Source: Methylotenera mobilis JLW8
Lineage (GTDB): Bacteria > Pseudomonadota > Gammaproteobacteria > Burkholderiales > Methylophilaceae
NCBI RefSeq assembly: GCF_000023705.1
Contig: NC_012968.1
Coordinates: forward strand, 1,116,001-1,180,000
DNA: 64,000 nt
Direction: 5' to 3'
Part shown: one piece after another, positions 27,040 to 37,657 of the stretch
How positions within the stretch are numbered: position 1 is the stretch's first letter
Layout: each line of letters begins with the position of its first letter
Translations under genes and position numbers: made by a program
Notes under the pieces: generated by a model
What the model was told of the DNA's origin: nothing
The model's input: only the letters and a program-made list of their open reading frames with translations
The model's database searches: none

Positions 27040-27876
27040 TTAAAAATTGCAACAAGGCAATAATTGCAAGTTCCAAAGCATTTTTAGGCTTAATGTTGCC
27101 AATAGCAAAGCAAAGATTTTTTTAAGCATGGCAACTGGTAATTTTTGTGTCAGATTTGCACCAATTGGCGCGGTAAAAAAACTGGTGATAGAAATGACTA
27201 ATACGGCAGGTAAGTTAATAAAGCCGTAAGTGTATGGAATCGATGCCGCATGTGACCAGCCGCTTAACAAATAGCCAAGGCTGCCGGCAATCGATAACGG
27301 GAAACCAATCGCCGCGGATGTGCCGATGGCTTTTTTGATGTCAATCTTGCGCCAGGTGAGGTAGGGTACGGTAATGGAGCCGCCACCGATAGATACAATC
27401 GCGGAGATAGAGCCTATGCCGATGGAGGCGAGCATGAGTTCAAGCCGATTTATTGCATGGTGCGTGGCTGTGCTTGTCGCTTGGCCTGATTTGGAATTAG
27501 AAAACATTTGAATCGCCACATAACCCATAAAGCAGGCAAAGAAGATGGCTAATGCCTTTGAGCTGATTTTAGAGGCAATAAATGTGGCTGAAAAAGTGCC
27601 CAATACCACCCCTATTACCATTAGTTTAACCAATGGCCACACCACGGCACCATTAGCATGATGAGCACGTAAGCTGGATAGAGAAGTGACCATAATACAT
27701 GCCATAGAAGTGCCTAGGGCTAAATGCACGACTTGGTCGGCTGGAACGTTTTGGCTTAAAAATATAGCGGTCAGCATAGGCACCATCACGCCACCACCGC
27801 CAATGCCCAATAGGCCAGCAGCTAAACCAACAAAGGCACCTAATGCCAAGAAAGTTAAAATCAGATCAAAATTCAT
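27040..27876 (-). CDS. TauE/SafE (TSUP) family sulfite/anion permease
   Basis: A 278-residue membrane protein with about eight helices. The two family repeats are visible as LAAGLLGIGGGGVMVPML near the N-terminus and SAIVSIGGGSITVPYLTW in the middle. TSUP proteins export or import sulfite, sulfonates or other small organic anions. It is the first gene of the four-gene - strand operon, 67 bases before the FAD/Fe-S fusion gene, which hints that the electron-transfer module handles a sulfur or related anion. The c-di-GMP gene upstream ends only 35 bases away. The substrate is unknown. Confidence 0.85.
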   Translation of the reverse strand: MNFDLILTFLALGAFVGLAAGLLGIGGGGVMVPMLTAIFLSQNVPADQVVHLALGTSMACIMVTSLSSLRAHHANGAVVWPLVKLMVIGVVLGTFSATFIASKISSKALAIFFACFMGYVAIQMFSNSKSGQATSTATHHAINRLELMLASIGIGSISAIVSIGGGSITVPYLTWRKIDIKKAIGTSAAIGFPLSIAGSLGYLLSGWSHAASIPYTYGFINLPAVLVISITSFFTAPIGANLTQKLPVAMLKKIFALLLATLSLKMLWNLQLLPCCNF

Positions 27877-27911
27877 GTGTTATGCAGTATGTTTTAAAAT
27901 GGAAGGTCTTG

Positions 27912-30900
27912 TTATTGATTGGCTAGTAGTTTTGTGACTTCAGTGCTCGGAAGTGGCTTGCTAAAATAATAGCCTTGGATTTCATCGCAGCTATTTGCGA
28001 TTAAGAAGTTAAGTTGTTCCAGTGTTTCTACGCCTTCTGCAATGGTTTTAAAGCTCAGGCTTTTTGCCATGCTGATAATTGCGGTGATAATCGCGGCATC
28101 TTGAGGGTGACTTCCGATACCACGTACAAAAGATTGATCAATCTTCAGCTTATCAATTTTGAATTTTTTTAAGTAGCTGAGTGATGAGTAGCCTGTGCCA
28201 AAATCGTCGATAGAAAGTCTAACGCCAAGTGAGTTGAGTTGGTTTAGGACATTTAGTGTGCGCTCCGAATCTTCCATAGCGATCCCTTCAGTCAATTCTA
28301 GCTCTAGCATGCTTGGGTCAACTTTGGTATCTCTTAGAATTTGACACACGCTACCATAGAGCGTGTCTTGATGAAATTGGACAACAGATAAGTTGACAGC
28401 AACGGGTACAGCACCTAAGCCTGCCTCTTGCCAAGAGGCAAGCTGCTTCACGGCCGTACGCAGCACCCAATCGCCAATTTCGGCAATTAAACCACTTTCT
28501 TCAGCAATTGGAATAAAAACGGCAGGGGAGACCAATCCTTTTTCTGGATGTTGCCAGCGTATAAGTGCCTCTAACCCAATAATCTTAGATGTTTTACTAT
28601 CGTACTGCGGTTGGTAATACAGTAAAAACTCTTCATGCTCAATTGCACTGCGTAGTTCGCTTTCGAGTAGCAGAATATCGTGTGCTTGCTCATGCATTTG
28701 GCGTGCAAAGAACTGAAAGTTATTACGGCCTTCATATTTGGCACGATATAGTGCGGCATCTGCTGACTGCGCTAATTGCTCAAAACTTTCGCCATCCTGC
28801 GGATATGCAGAAATACCAATACTGGCTGTCAGTACGATTTTTTGACCATGAAAATTAAAAGGTTGTGCAACGATATCCAATAGCTTTTTAGCGACATGGG
28901 CTGCACCTTCTGCATCTGTATTGGGCAGTAATAAAATAAACTCATCACCACCTTGGCGGCATACGGTATCTTCTGGGCGCATATAAGCGACAAAACGCTC
29001 AGCAAGCTCTTTGACTACTTGGTCACCAATAGATGGTCCTAGTGATTCGTTGATAAATTTGAAACGGTCAAGATCAACAAACATTAGCGTTACTGCTGTT
29101 TTTAAGCGTTTTGCGGTGGCTAGAGCAAGTTTCGTTCTATCGTTTAATAAATTCTTGTTAGGCAAGTTAGTGAGTGGGTCAAAATTGCTTAAGAACTGTA
29201 TACGTTCCTCAGCTACTTTTCGCTCTGAAATGTCGCTGATAATCCCAATATGCTGTGAAATTTTACCGTCTGCATCTTTAATTGTGCTGATAGAAAGCCA
29301 CTGAGTGTATATCTCGCCGTTTTTACGCTGGTTAATTACCTCTCCTTGCCAATAGCCCATGACGCCAATGCTATCCCACATTGCACTGTAGAAAGACTCT
29401 TCTAGTTTTTCTGATGCAAGCATGTGTGGATTCTTGCCGACAACCTCTTTGGCTTCATAGCCAGTGATTGTAGTGAAGGCATTATTCACTGAAATAATTT
29501 TGTTATTTTTGTCTGTAATAACAATACCGTCACGACTGGATTCAAACACCTTAGCGTTGAGGCGCAGCTTCTCTTCAGCAGATAGGCGGTCAGTAATATC
29601 TAGCCACGCGCCTACGATTTCTAATGGTTTACCATTGTTATCACGCGTTAAAGTTAGTTGGTCTTCAATCCATATGTAGCCACCATTTGCATGCATGAAT
29701 CGATATTGATGATTCAGTGACCCTGTTTCAAACAAGATTTTCTTAGAATCTAAAGCAGCAGCTAAATCTTCAGTATGTATATGGTCAAGCCAGAAGTTAT
29801 CCTTAAGCCATTCATCTTTAGCATACCCTGTAATCTGATAGATATTTTCACTGATAAAGTCAGAGTGAAATATACCTTCTGCGTTTGGTTTAAGTGTATA
29901 AATCACGGCAGGGCTAAGGTTCACAATTTGATTGATGCGTTTGTTTGCGTAATCTAGCTCTGACATGAGCTTTTGCTTTTTTTGTTCTCTGTCAAAGTTA
30001 TCGAGTGCAAAACTAATGTCACTTGCCATTTCTTGCAGTAGGGCGATGGCTTCACTGTCAAAAGCGTTAGTGCTTTCATGATAAACATTAAGTACGGCAA
30101 ATGGTTTTTGATCGCGCTGAATTGGAAAACAAGCAGATGATCTCCATCCGAAGTACTTAGCTTTATCAAGCCAAAGCGTGGTATTTGGACTTGTTAAAAA
30201 ATCGTTGATAATCATCATTCGGTTATTTCTTAATGCTGTACTAGTAGGGCCTTGACCTTCAGGAATGTCGGCATTGGCTGAAATAACTAAGCCATCAATA
30301 TACTCAATACCATCACCATGGACTGCCACAGGGAAAATCTGTTGCGATTCTTCATCTAGTTGACCAACCCATGCCATTTTCATGCCACCAAAGTTAACAG
30401 AGCTGCGGCAAACGACTGGGAATAATTCATGATCATCACCCATGCGTACAATAGCTTGGTTGACTTCACTTAGGGCTTGGTACAACTGGGTAAGGTGCAA
30501 TATGCGATTTTCAGCCAGTTTGCGCTCTGTTAGGTCTCGAATGATTGTGAAATAGTAATTTTTATCCAGTTTTCTGCAGTTCACCTCAGCGATAAACCGA
30601 GACCCATCTTTACGGCGGTATTGCCATTCATCTTTAGTAGGAATGTCTGATATCAAGTTGGTGTTGAATTCTGGGTGCTTGGTCACGTTATTGATTAGGA
30701 CATCTGGCAAGCGCATGCCGAGTAATTCGCCTTGTTGATAACCTAACATATTGGTCGCCGCTAGATTAGCAGCAATAAATTGATGTTGATGATCGAGGAC
30801 CAAAACGCCATCACTCGCTTGATCAAACAGTTTTTGGTAACGGCTTTCTGCAAGCTGTCTGCTGCTCAATAAAAACCATGCTAAAAATGCCGACAAAATC

Positions 30901-31901
30901 GTGAGTGTGGAGCCTAGTAAGGCAACGAGCATGGGTTTACCGTAAGGTAAAATTCGCGTCTCAAAAGCTGGTGTGGTTTGGAAAAAAAGTGTCCACTTAG
31001 TGCCGCCAACCTCTATCACTCTTGATATTATTTGAGTCAAAGCTCTCTCGTGATTGTGTTTAGACTCTTGTGGTTGATGTGAAGATTTGTATAAAAACGA
31101 TTGTTCATTGGCTTCACTACCCTGATAAATGCTGATATTGATGTCTGGGTCAATTTCACCTTTAAACCCACTCATTAAGTCATTCATGCGGAAGGGAACA
31201 TCTACCCAGCCAATGATGGCCTTACGTCTGGCTTCTACGTTGTTTAAGACACTGTTTTTCTTATAAATTGGCAAGTACATGACAAATGACTGCTGATTTT
31301 TTTGACCTGCATCCTGACCAAGCGTCATGCGTTTTGAAATACGCGGGTTGTTTGAGTCCCTAGCTTGCTCCAGCGCATTTAATGCGGTAGGTAAAGTTAA
31401 TACATCTAACCCTAGCACTTTGGCATTGAGAGCGTCCAGAGGCTCAATTAAGGTGATAGGCGCGTAACGCTGCCGTTCTCCTGCAGGTTTAATTTGATAA
31501 TTAGCCAGCCCACGCGTTTGGATATGGGTAATGTGTGCTTCTTTATTGGTATTATCGACAAGCTCAACCAGGGCAATGCCCCGCACGCCGAACCTATCAC
31601 CTAAATTAAGGGATTTTATATAAGTATGGAATTCATTTGGCTTAACTGTATCTGAGCCGTCAATAAACCCTTTAACACCGCGCATAATGACCAAAATTGC
31701 ATTAAAGCGCGCTTGAAGATTGCTAACGGTGACATCTGCGGAGTCTTCTAAGGCTGAAGTGAGCTTTTGTAAGTTCTCAACTCTAGCGTTGGACCAAAGT
31801 TGATAGGTGATCACAGAACCAACTAATAATATAGTGCCGGTAAGTAGCCACAAAATCGTTTTTTGCAGAGCTTGGCTAGTTGGTTTAGTGTTAATTTGCA
31901 T
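27912..31901 (-). CDS. CHASE-PAS-GAF-PAS-PAS-GGDEF-EAL membrane c-di-GMP enzyme
   Basis: A 1329-residue sensor. It has a transmembrane helix at about 12-32, a periplasmic CHASE domain (about 60-290, with DRFGVRGIALVELV), a second helix near 330-350, PAS (about 355-470), GAF (about 490-650), two more PAS domains (about 665-915), GGDEF and EAL. The GGDEF domain is intact (CRQGGDEFILLL) and keeps the I-site RPED five residues before it. The EAL domain has GLEALIRWQHP, SIDDFGTGYSSLSYL and KTIAEGVET, so both synthase and phosphodiesterase activities look possible. It is divergent from norC, with which it shares a 250-base promoter region. Confidence 0.92.
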   Translation of the reverse strand: MQINTKPTSQALQKTILWLLTGTILLVGSVITYQLWSNARVENLQKLTSALEDSADVTVSNLQARFNAILVIMRGVKGFIDGSDTVKPNEFHTYIKSLNLGDRFGVRGIALVELVDNTNKEAHITHIQTRGLANYQIKPAGERQRYAPITLIEPLDALNAKVLGLDVLTLPTALNALEQARDSNNPRISKRMTLGQDAGQKNQQSFVMYLPIYKKNSVLNNVEARRKAIIGWVDVPFRMNDLMSGFKGEIDPDINISIYQGSEANEQSFLYKSSHQPQESKHNHERALTQIISRVIEVGGTKWTLFFQTTPAFETRILPYGKPMLVALLGSTLTILSAFLAWFLLSSRQLAESRYQKLFDQASDGVLVLDHQHQFIAANLAATNMLGYQQGELLGMRLPDVLINNVTKHPEFNTNLISDIPTKDEWQYRRKDGSRFIAEVNCRKLDKNYYFTIIRDLTERKLAENRILHLTQLYQALSEVNQAIVRMGDDHELFPVVCRSSVNFGGMKMAWVGQLDEESQQIFPVAVHGDGIEYIDGLVISANADIPEGQGPTSTALRNNRMMIINDFLTSPNTTLWLDKAKYFGWRSSACFPIQRDQKPFAVLNVYHESTNAFDSEAIALLQEMASDISFALDNFDREQKKQKLMSELDYANKRINQIVNLSPAVIYTLKPNAEGIFHSDFISENIYQITGYAKDEWLKDNFWLDHIHTEDLAAALDSKKILFETGSLNHQYRFMHANGGYIWIEDQLTLTRDNNGKPLEIVGAWLDITDRLSAEEKLRLNAKVFESSRDGIVITDKNNKIISVNNAFTTITGYEAKEVVGKNPHMLASEKLEESFYSAMWDSIGVMGYWQGEVINQRKNGEIYTQWLSISTIKDADGKISQHIGIISDISERKVAEERIQFLSNFDPLTNLPNKNLLNDRTKLALATAKRLKTAVTLMFVDLDRFKFINESLGPSIGDQVVKELAERFVAYMRPEDTVCRQGGDEFILLLPNTDAEGAAHVAKKLLDIVAQPFNFHGQKIVLTASIGISAYPQDGESFEQLAQSADAALYRAKYEGRNNFQFFARQMHEQAHDILLLESELRSAIEHEEFLLYYQPQYDSKTSKIIGLEALIRWQHPEKGLVSPAVFIPIAEESGLIAEIGDWVLRTAVKQLASWQEAGLGAVPVAVNLSVVQFHQDTLYGSVCQILRDTKVDPSMLELELTEGIAMEDSERTLNVLNQLNSLGVRLSIDDFGTGYSSLSYLKKFKIDKLKIDQSFVRGIGSHPQDAAIITAIISMAKSLSFKTIAEGVETLEQLNFLIANSCDEIQGYYFSKPLPSTEVTKLLANQ

Positions 31902-32078
31902 TTAAATGATTAACTACCAATTAATTATTCTAGGCCAAGTTTACATGAAACACATGATTGGTGTAATGCATTTTTTATTTAGTCTTTAACTAATATTTGT
32001 CATTACCTATGTTATGTCTTATATAAGTATCTTTTGGTGTATATTGTGATGGCAGGTTTATCCTAGGGTAATTTGAAA

Positions 32079-32092
32079 TTGACCCAAGTCAA
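32079..32092 (+). promoter_or_regulatory. FNR/Dnr-type box upstream of norC
   Basis: TTGAC-CCAA-GTCAA is a perfect inverted repeat matching the FNR-family consensus TTGAT-N4-ATCAA at four of five positions per arm. A -10-like TACATT lies at 32115-32120, placing the box centre about 41.5 bases before a start near 32127, the class II activator position. Confidence 0.8.
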
Positions 32093-32154
32093 GGATATGT
32101 GAGTTTCAATACTGTACATTCTTAACGTCATTTACATTAATGGGGGAGGACGCA

Positions 32155-32580
32155 ATGGCAACAAGATTTACTAAATCCATGGCGCGTAATATTTTCATGG
32201 GAGGGTCGCTGTTTTTTTTCCTGCTGTTTCTTGCGCTAACTTTTGATACCAATCAAAAGCTGCCAAAACGTGATAACAGCCAAAATCTAACAGCTTCGGT
32301 GATTCATGGTAAGAAGTTGTGGGAGACCAATAACTGCATCGGTTGCCATACTTTGCTAGGCGAGGGCGCTTATTTTGCGCCGGAGCTGGGTAATGTGTAC
32401 AAACGCCGCGGTCCTGATTTTATCAAGGCATGGATTAAAGGTCAGCCTACCGGTGTTCCTGGTAGAAGACAAATGCCGCAGTTTAATTTCACGGATAAAG
32501 AGTTGGATGATTTGGTGGACTTTCTGAAATACAGCTCAGAAATTGACACCAATAATTGGCCGCCAAATATCGAAGGTTAA
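32155..32580 (+). CDS. norC: nitric oxide reductase subunit C (cytochrome c)
   Basis: A 141-residue membrane-anchored cytochrome c: one N-terminal helix (IFMGGSLFFFLLFLALTF), heme motif CIGCH with ETNNCIGCHTLLGEGAYFAP, and the distal methionine in RRQMPQFNF. It passes electrons from periplasmic donors to NorB. The start is the ATG at 32155, which follows GGGGGAGGA at 32142-32150; an upstream GTG/ATG would include the ribosome-binding site. It begins norCBEFQD and is preceded by an FNR/Dnr box. Confidence 0.96.
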   Translation: MATRFTKSMARNIFMGGSLFFFLLFLALTFDTNQKLPKRDNSQNLTASVIHGKKLWETNNCIGCHTLLGEGAYFAPELGNVYKRRGPDFIKAWIKGQPTGVPGRRQMPQFNFTDKELDDLVDFLKYSSEIDTNNWPPNIEG

Positions 32581-33978
<1,398 letters not shown>

Positions 33979-33984
33979 TCTTTT

Positions 33985-34036
33985 ACCCTGATTTTTATTA
34001 GGGTAAGGCAAAGAAGGAGGCTTGCCTCCTTCTTTT
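33985..34036 (+). terminator. tandem hairpins between norB and norE
   Basis: ACCCT(gatttttatt)AGGGT at 33985-34004 is followed by GAAGGAGGC-TT-GCCTCCTTC at 34013-34032 and TTTT. This looks like a partial terminator that would make norCB transcripts more abundant than norEFQD. Confidence 0.7.
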
Positions 34037-34072
34037 CGTTAAACTGGTGACTCAGTCGTTTGGGAGTGTGGC

Positions 34073-34702
34073 ATGAATACAAATACAGCTGTGCCAGATG
34101 CAGTAGAGCCAGATGTGATTGAGCTAAATGAAGCAGAAAGCCAGCTAGCGGCAGATTTGCCCGGCGACTTCGCTATCTGGATATTTATACTTGCAGAAAT
34201 GCTGGTGTTTGGCGTGCTGTTTATTGTTTATGCCTTTGCGCGTGCGCATCAGTTGGAGGTGTTTAATGCATCTCAGCTTACATTAAGTCGTGGCCTCGGC
34301 ACCCTGAATACCGTTATTCTGATTAGCAGCAGTTATTTTGTGGTGCGTTCGGTTGCTGCAATTAAAGTGAATAATGCTAAACAGTCTGCGCGCTGGCTAA
34401 TCGGCGCTATGGTATTGGGTGCTATGTTTGTGGTGGTGAAATTATGGGAGTTCTCTCAGAAGTTTTCTGCAGGCATTACGCTGGAAACCAATGATTTTTA
34501 TATGTACTACCTGACGCTGACATCGTTTCACTTGATGCATGTGCTGATGGGCATGATTATTTTGGCCTGTGTCGTATATAAATTAAACAAAGGTGCCTAT
34601 AGCGCGGCTGAGCATTTTGGCGTAGAGAGTGGCGCCTCGTTTTGGCATATGGTTGATTTGTTATGGATAGTACTTTTCCCGCTGGTTTATATCATTCACT
34701 AA
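34073..34702 (+). CDS. norE: NorE-like heme-copper oxidase subunit III family protein
   Basis: A 209-residue membrane protein of the cytochrome c oxidase subunit III family, with about five helices. GDFAIWIFILAEMLVFGVLF is the N-terminal family block; TSFHLMHVLMGMIILACVVY and SGASFWHMVDLLWIVLFPLV are the later ones. NorE is an accessory protein for NO reductase, not required for catalysis but aiding full activity. The position 94 bases after norB and before a small NorF-like gene supports this over a real oxidase subunit. Confidence 0.88.
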   Translation: MNTNTAVPDAVEPDVIELNEAESQLAADLPGDFAIWIFILAEMLVFGVLFIVYAFARAHQLEVFNASQLTLSRGLGTLNTVILISSSYFVVRSVAAIKVNNAKQSARWLIGAMVLGAMFVVVKLWEFSQKFSAGITLETNDFYMYYLTLTSFHLMHVLMGMIILACVVYKLNKGAYSAAEHFGVESGASFWHMVDLLWIVLFPLVYIIH

Positions 34703-34715
34703 TCATGGGTAGGTC

Positions 34716-34979
34716 ATGATGAATCAATCTAACAACCATTTTTCTATATGCATCTGGCTAGCGCTGGTTGCACTTACGATAGTGACTTACTTTATTGGCG
34801 AGGAAGTGACTGCAGGTAAGGCAATCATGCTGAGTGTGCTGGTCATTGCCTTAATCAAAGGCCAGTTGATCGCGAATTACTTTATGGGGTTGCGTCAGGT
34901 AAGTTGGCTTTGGCGCGGCATTATTCTTGGGTATTTTGTGGTGGTAGGCGTGATGGTTGCTATCGCTTATTTAATGTAA
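34716..34979 (+). CDS. norF: NorF-like small membrane protein (cytochrome oxidase subunit IV family)
   Basis: An 87-residue protein with three predicted helices (WLALVALTIVTYFIG; AIMLSVLVIALIKGQLIA; IILGYFVVVGVMVAIAYLM). It has the K-x2-L-I-A-x-Y-F-M-G-L-R motif of prokaryotic COX4-like/NorF proteins. It is encoded 13 bases after norE and probably acts with it in NO reductase maturation or activity. Confidence 0.82.
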   Translation: MMNQSNNHFSICIWLALVALTIVTYFIGEEVTAGKAIMLSVLVIALIKGQLIANYFMGLRQVSWLWRGIILGYFVVVGVMVAIAYLM

Positions 34980-35033
34980 GACGGCGCTAATTAAATAGCG
35001 TTTGTGAATACAAACTTGTGACTGAAAGACTTT

Positions 35034-35828
35034 ATGGAAACACAAACAAGCAATACTCCATTTTATGAACCTAGCGGTGATGAGTGTGAGCTGTTTGAGC
35101 GCGCATGGAAAAATCGCCTGCCGCTCTTAATCAAAGGCCCCACTGGTTGTGGTAAAACACGCTTTGTTTCACATATGGCGGCGCGCCTTGGTTTGCCACT
35201 GCATACGGTGGCCTGTCATGATGATTTGACCGCGGCAGATTTGGTAGGGCGGCACTTGATAGGCGATGGTGAAACTATCTGGAATGATGGGCCGTTAACT
35301 CGCGCGGTGCGTGAAGGCGGTATTTGTTATTTGGATGAGGTGGTGGAGGCGCGTAAAGATACCACGGTTGTGCTGCACCCGCTGGCGGATGACAGACGTA
35401 TGCTGCCGATAGACCGTACTGGCGAGCTATTGCAGGCGCCGCCATCGTTTATGCTGGTGGTTTCGTATAATCCGGGCTATCAAAATTTTCTAAAAGGCAT
35501 GAAGCCTTCGACACGGCAGCGTTTTGTATCGCTAACGTTTGATTTCCCAACAGCGGCGCAAGAGGAGGCTGTACTGGTTGGAGAAACCGGTATTGATAGC
35601 ATGACCGCAAAACGGCTGGTCTCTATTGCGGGTGCATTCAGAGCACTGCGTGATCATGATCTGGAAGAAGTAGCCAGCACCCGCCTCCTGGTGTATGCGG
35701 CAACCTTGATTAAAGATGGTTATGACCCGGTACGTGCTTGCCGTGCCGCATTGGTGGAAACTTTAACCGATGATACCGAAACTGCAGTTGCCTTGAGCGA
35801 GGTGGTGAGCGCCACCTTTGGCCGTTAA
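35034..35828 (+). CDS. norQ: MoxR-type AAA+ ATPase NorQ
   Basis: A 264-residue AAA+ ATPase with Walker A KGPTGCGKTRF (about residues 32-42), Walker B GGICYLDEVVEA (about 96-107) and sensor-type VVSYNPGYQNF. NorQ with the vWA protein NorD inserts the non-heme iron FeB into NorB. The next gene starts at its last base (norD ATG overlaps the TAA by one base). CbbQ/NirQ proteins are the closest alternatives, but the position in the nor operon settles the name. Confidence 0.93.
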   Translation: METQTSNTPFYEPSGDECELFERAWKNRLPLLIKGPTGCGKTRFVSHMAARLGLPLHTVACHDDLTAADLVGRHLIGDGETIWNDGPLTRAVREGGICYLDEVVEARKDTTVVLHPLADDRRMLPIDRTGELLQAPPSFMLVVSYNPGYQNFLKGMKPSTRQRFVSLTFDFPTAAQEEAVLVGETGIDSMTAKRLVSIAGAFRALRDHDLEEVASTRLLVYAATLIKDGYDPVRACRAALVETLTDDTETAVALSEVVSATFGR

Positions 35829-37657
35829 TGGAAGAGTATGTAGGAGAGCTGTGGGATCGCCTGATTACCGGCGCAGCAGAAAAGCGTCATGCTGCAGCTG
35901 CCGTTAAGCTGGATGATATTGCCAAATCAGCTGCTATATTTTTTAGGGCGTTAGGCGGAGACTCAGGGCTTGGCATTTCAGCCGCACCGGCTATACGTCA
36001 CGGTGCGCGCCGGCGCTTGCTACAGCGTATGGCTGGCAGTGGTGAAAAAATCGAGTTGTCATGGCGCGATGGTGAGGTGCTACGCTTACCATCGCAGATA
36101 GATTTGTTTGCCGAATATGCACTAAATCGTGACCTTTACTTCTGGCTGGTAGCTCTGGCCGCAGTAGATAGCGATAGTAATCAACCATGGATTGTTAGAA
36201 ACCAGCACGCTACTCAAAGTACCTTGCAACGGTTTCCCGGCTTACAGGGGCGCTACACTCGGCTGGTCGAGGCTTTGCTTGCTATGCGTACTCCACCGCA
36301 TAAGCTACCGGCAGATGAAGCCGCGCAGGAACATGCAATCAGGCAAGCATTGCAATACCCAGGTACGATTACTGAGATTACGCTGGCAAAGCGTCCGTTT
36401 CAGCCAGTACCATTGTGGCCTCATCCTAATCCCCCTGTTAGTGTGACTTCATCTGTTGCTGGTACCGGCTCTCCTGAGCAAGCTGGCCAGACCACGCAGA
36501 AAAAAAATCGGCGTAAACATCTGGCACAACGTACTGACGCAGTGGAAGATAAAAACGGCTTTCTGATGATGTTTCGCGCTGAGAGCTTGTTTTCATGGTC
36601 TGAGTTTGTGAAAGTGAGTCGCCCGCAGGATGAGGAGGACGATGCTGAAACTGCACAACTGGCGGCTGAAGACATGGATAACCTCACCATTGCCCGTGAT
36701 GGTAAGACTAGCGCTGCCAATGTCAGATTTGATTTGGATTTGCCAGCTAGTGCTGCGGATGATACGCCGCTGGGTGAGGGCGTATTATTGCCGGAGTGGA
36801 ATTGGAAAAAACAGGTGTTGCAGCCTGACTACTGTAGCTTACAGCAGCTAATCGCCACAGATGCTAAACCTTGCGAGCTACCGCATAACTTAAAAAACAC
36901 AGCTAATCGTTTAAGACGTCAGTTTCAGGCGCTAACGCCAACTAGGCACTGGCTTAGAGGTCAGCAAGATGGCGAGGAGCTAGACCTGGACGCCTGGGTG
37001 CAGCTTACCTCTGAAAGAAACAGTACCATGCCAACTTCTGAACATGGGCTTTACCGCGCGCAGGTGAATCAGGAGCGTGATCTTGCTTGCCTATTGCTGG
37101 CTGACTTGTCACTTTCTACCGATGCTTATGTTTCTAATCACGCCCGTGTCGTTGATGTAATTCGAGATAGTTTATTGTTATTTTCAGAGGCGCTTACCGC
37201 CACTGGTGATAGCTTTGCACTTTATGGTTTTTCTTCTCTCAAACGTAGCCATGTGCGCTTTCATTACATTAAAGGCTTTGATGAAAAATACAGTAATCAA
37301 GTGCGCGGCCGCATTACTGCCATTAAACCCGGCTATTACACGCGCATGGGTGCGGCCATCAGGCAGGCTTCCAGTTTATTGGCACAGCAGAAAAAGCGGC
37401 AGCGTTTGCTGCTAATACTGACTGATGGCAAGCCCAATGATTTAGACCAGTATGAAGGGCGCTACGGTATTGAGGATACGCGTGTGGCCCTGATTGAGGC
37501 GAGAAAGCTAGGGTTACGGCCGTTCTGCGTCACGATTGATACAGAAGCTAGTGATTACCTGCCGCATTTGTTTGGTGCTGGCGGTTATGTGGTGATTCGC
37601 AATCCTGAAGACCTGCCTAAAGAGCTACCGCTGCTGTACGCACAAATGACACGTTAA
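35828..37657 (+). CDS. norD: NorD, von Willebrand factor A domain protein
   Basis: A 609-residue cytoplasmic protein with a C-terminal vWA domain (about residues 415-605). The MIDAS metal site is LLADLSLSTDAYV (D-x-S-x-S), with the later acidic element ILTDGKPNDLDQYEG. The N-terminal 400 residues are charged and poorly conserved, with two acidic stretches. It partners with NorQ to load FeB into NO reductase. Its stop codon shares bases TTAA with the stop of the convergent regulator gene. Confidence 0.93.
   Translation: MEEYVGELWDRLITGAAEKRHAAAAVKLDDIAKSAAIFFRALGGDSGLGISAAPAIRHGARRRLLQRMAGSGEKIELSWRDGEVLRLPSQIDLFAEYALNRDLYFWLVALAAVDSDSNQPWIVRNQHATQSTLQRFPGLQGRYTRLVEALLAMRTPPHKLPADEAAQEHAIRQALQYPGTITEITLAKRPFQPVPLWPHPNPPVSVTSSVAGTGSPEQAGQTTQKKNRRKHLAQRTDAVEDKNGFLMMFRAESLFSWSEFVKVSRPQDEEDDAETAQLAAEDMDNLTIARDGKTSAANVRFDLDLPASAADDTPLGEGVLLPEWNWKKQVLQPDYCSLQQLIATDAKPCELPHNLKNTANRLRRQFQALTPTRHWLRGQQDGEELDLDAWVQLTSERNSTMPTSEHGLYRAQVNQERDLACLLLADLSLSTDAYVSNHARVVDVIRDSLLLFSEALTATGDSFALYGFSSLKRSHVRFHYIKGFDEKYSNQVRGRITAIKPGYYTRMGAAIRQASSLLAQQKKRQRLLLILTDGKPNDLDQYEGRYGIEDTRVALIEARKLGLRPFCVTIDTEASDYLPHLFGAGGYVVIRNPEDLPKELPLLYAQMTR

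Noticed and set aside
31964-31976. TAATGCATTTTTT as an NsrR half-site between norC and the c-di-GMP gene
   Set aside because: Only one arm is present and the facing arm is lacking; AT-rich chance is likely.
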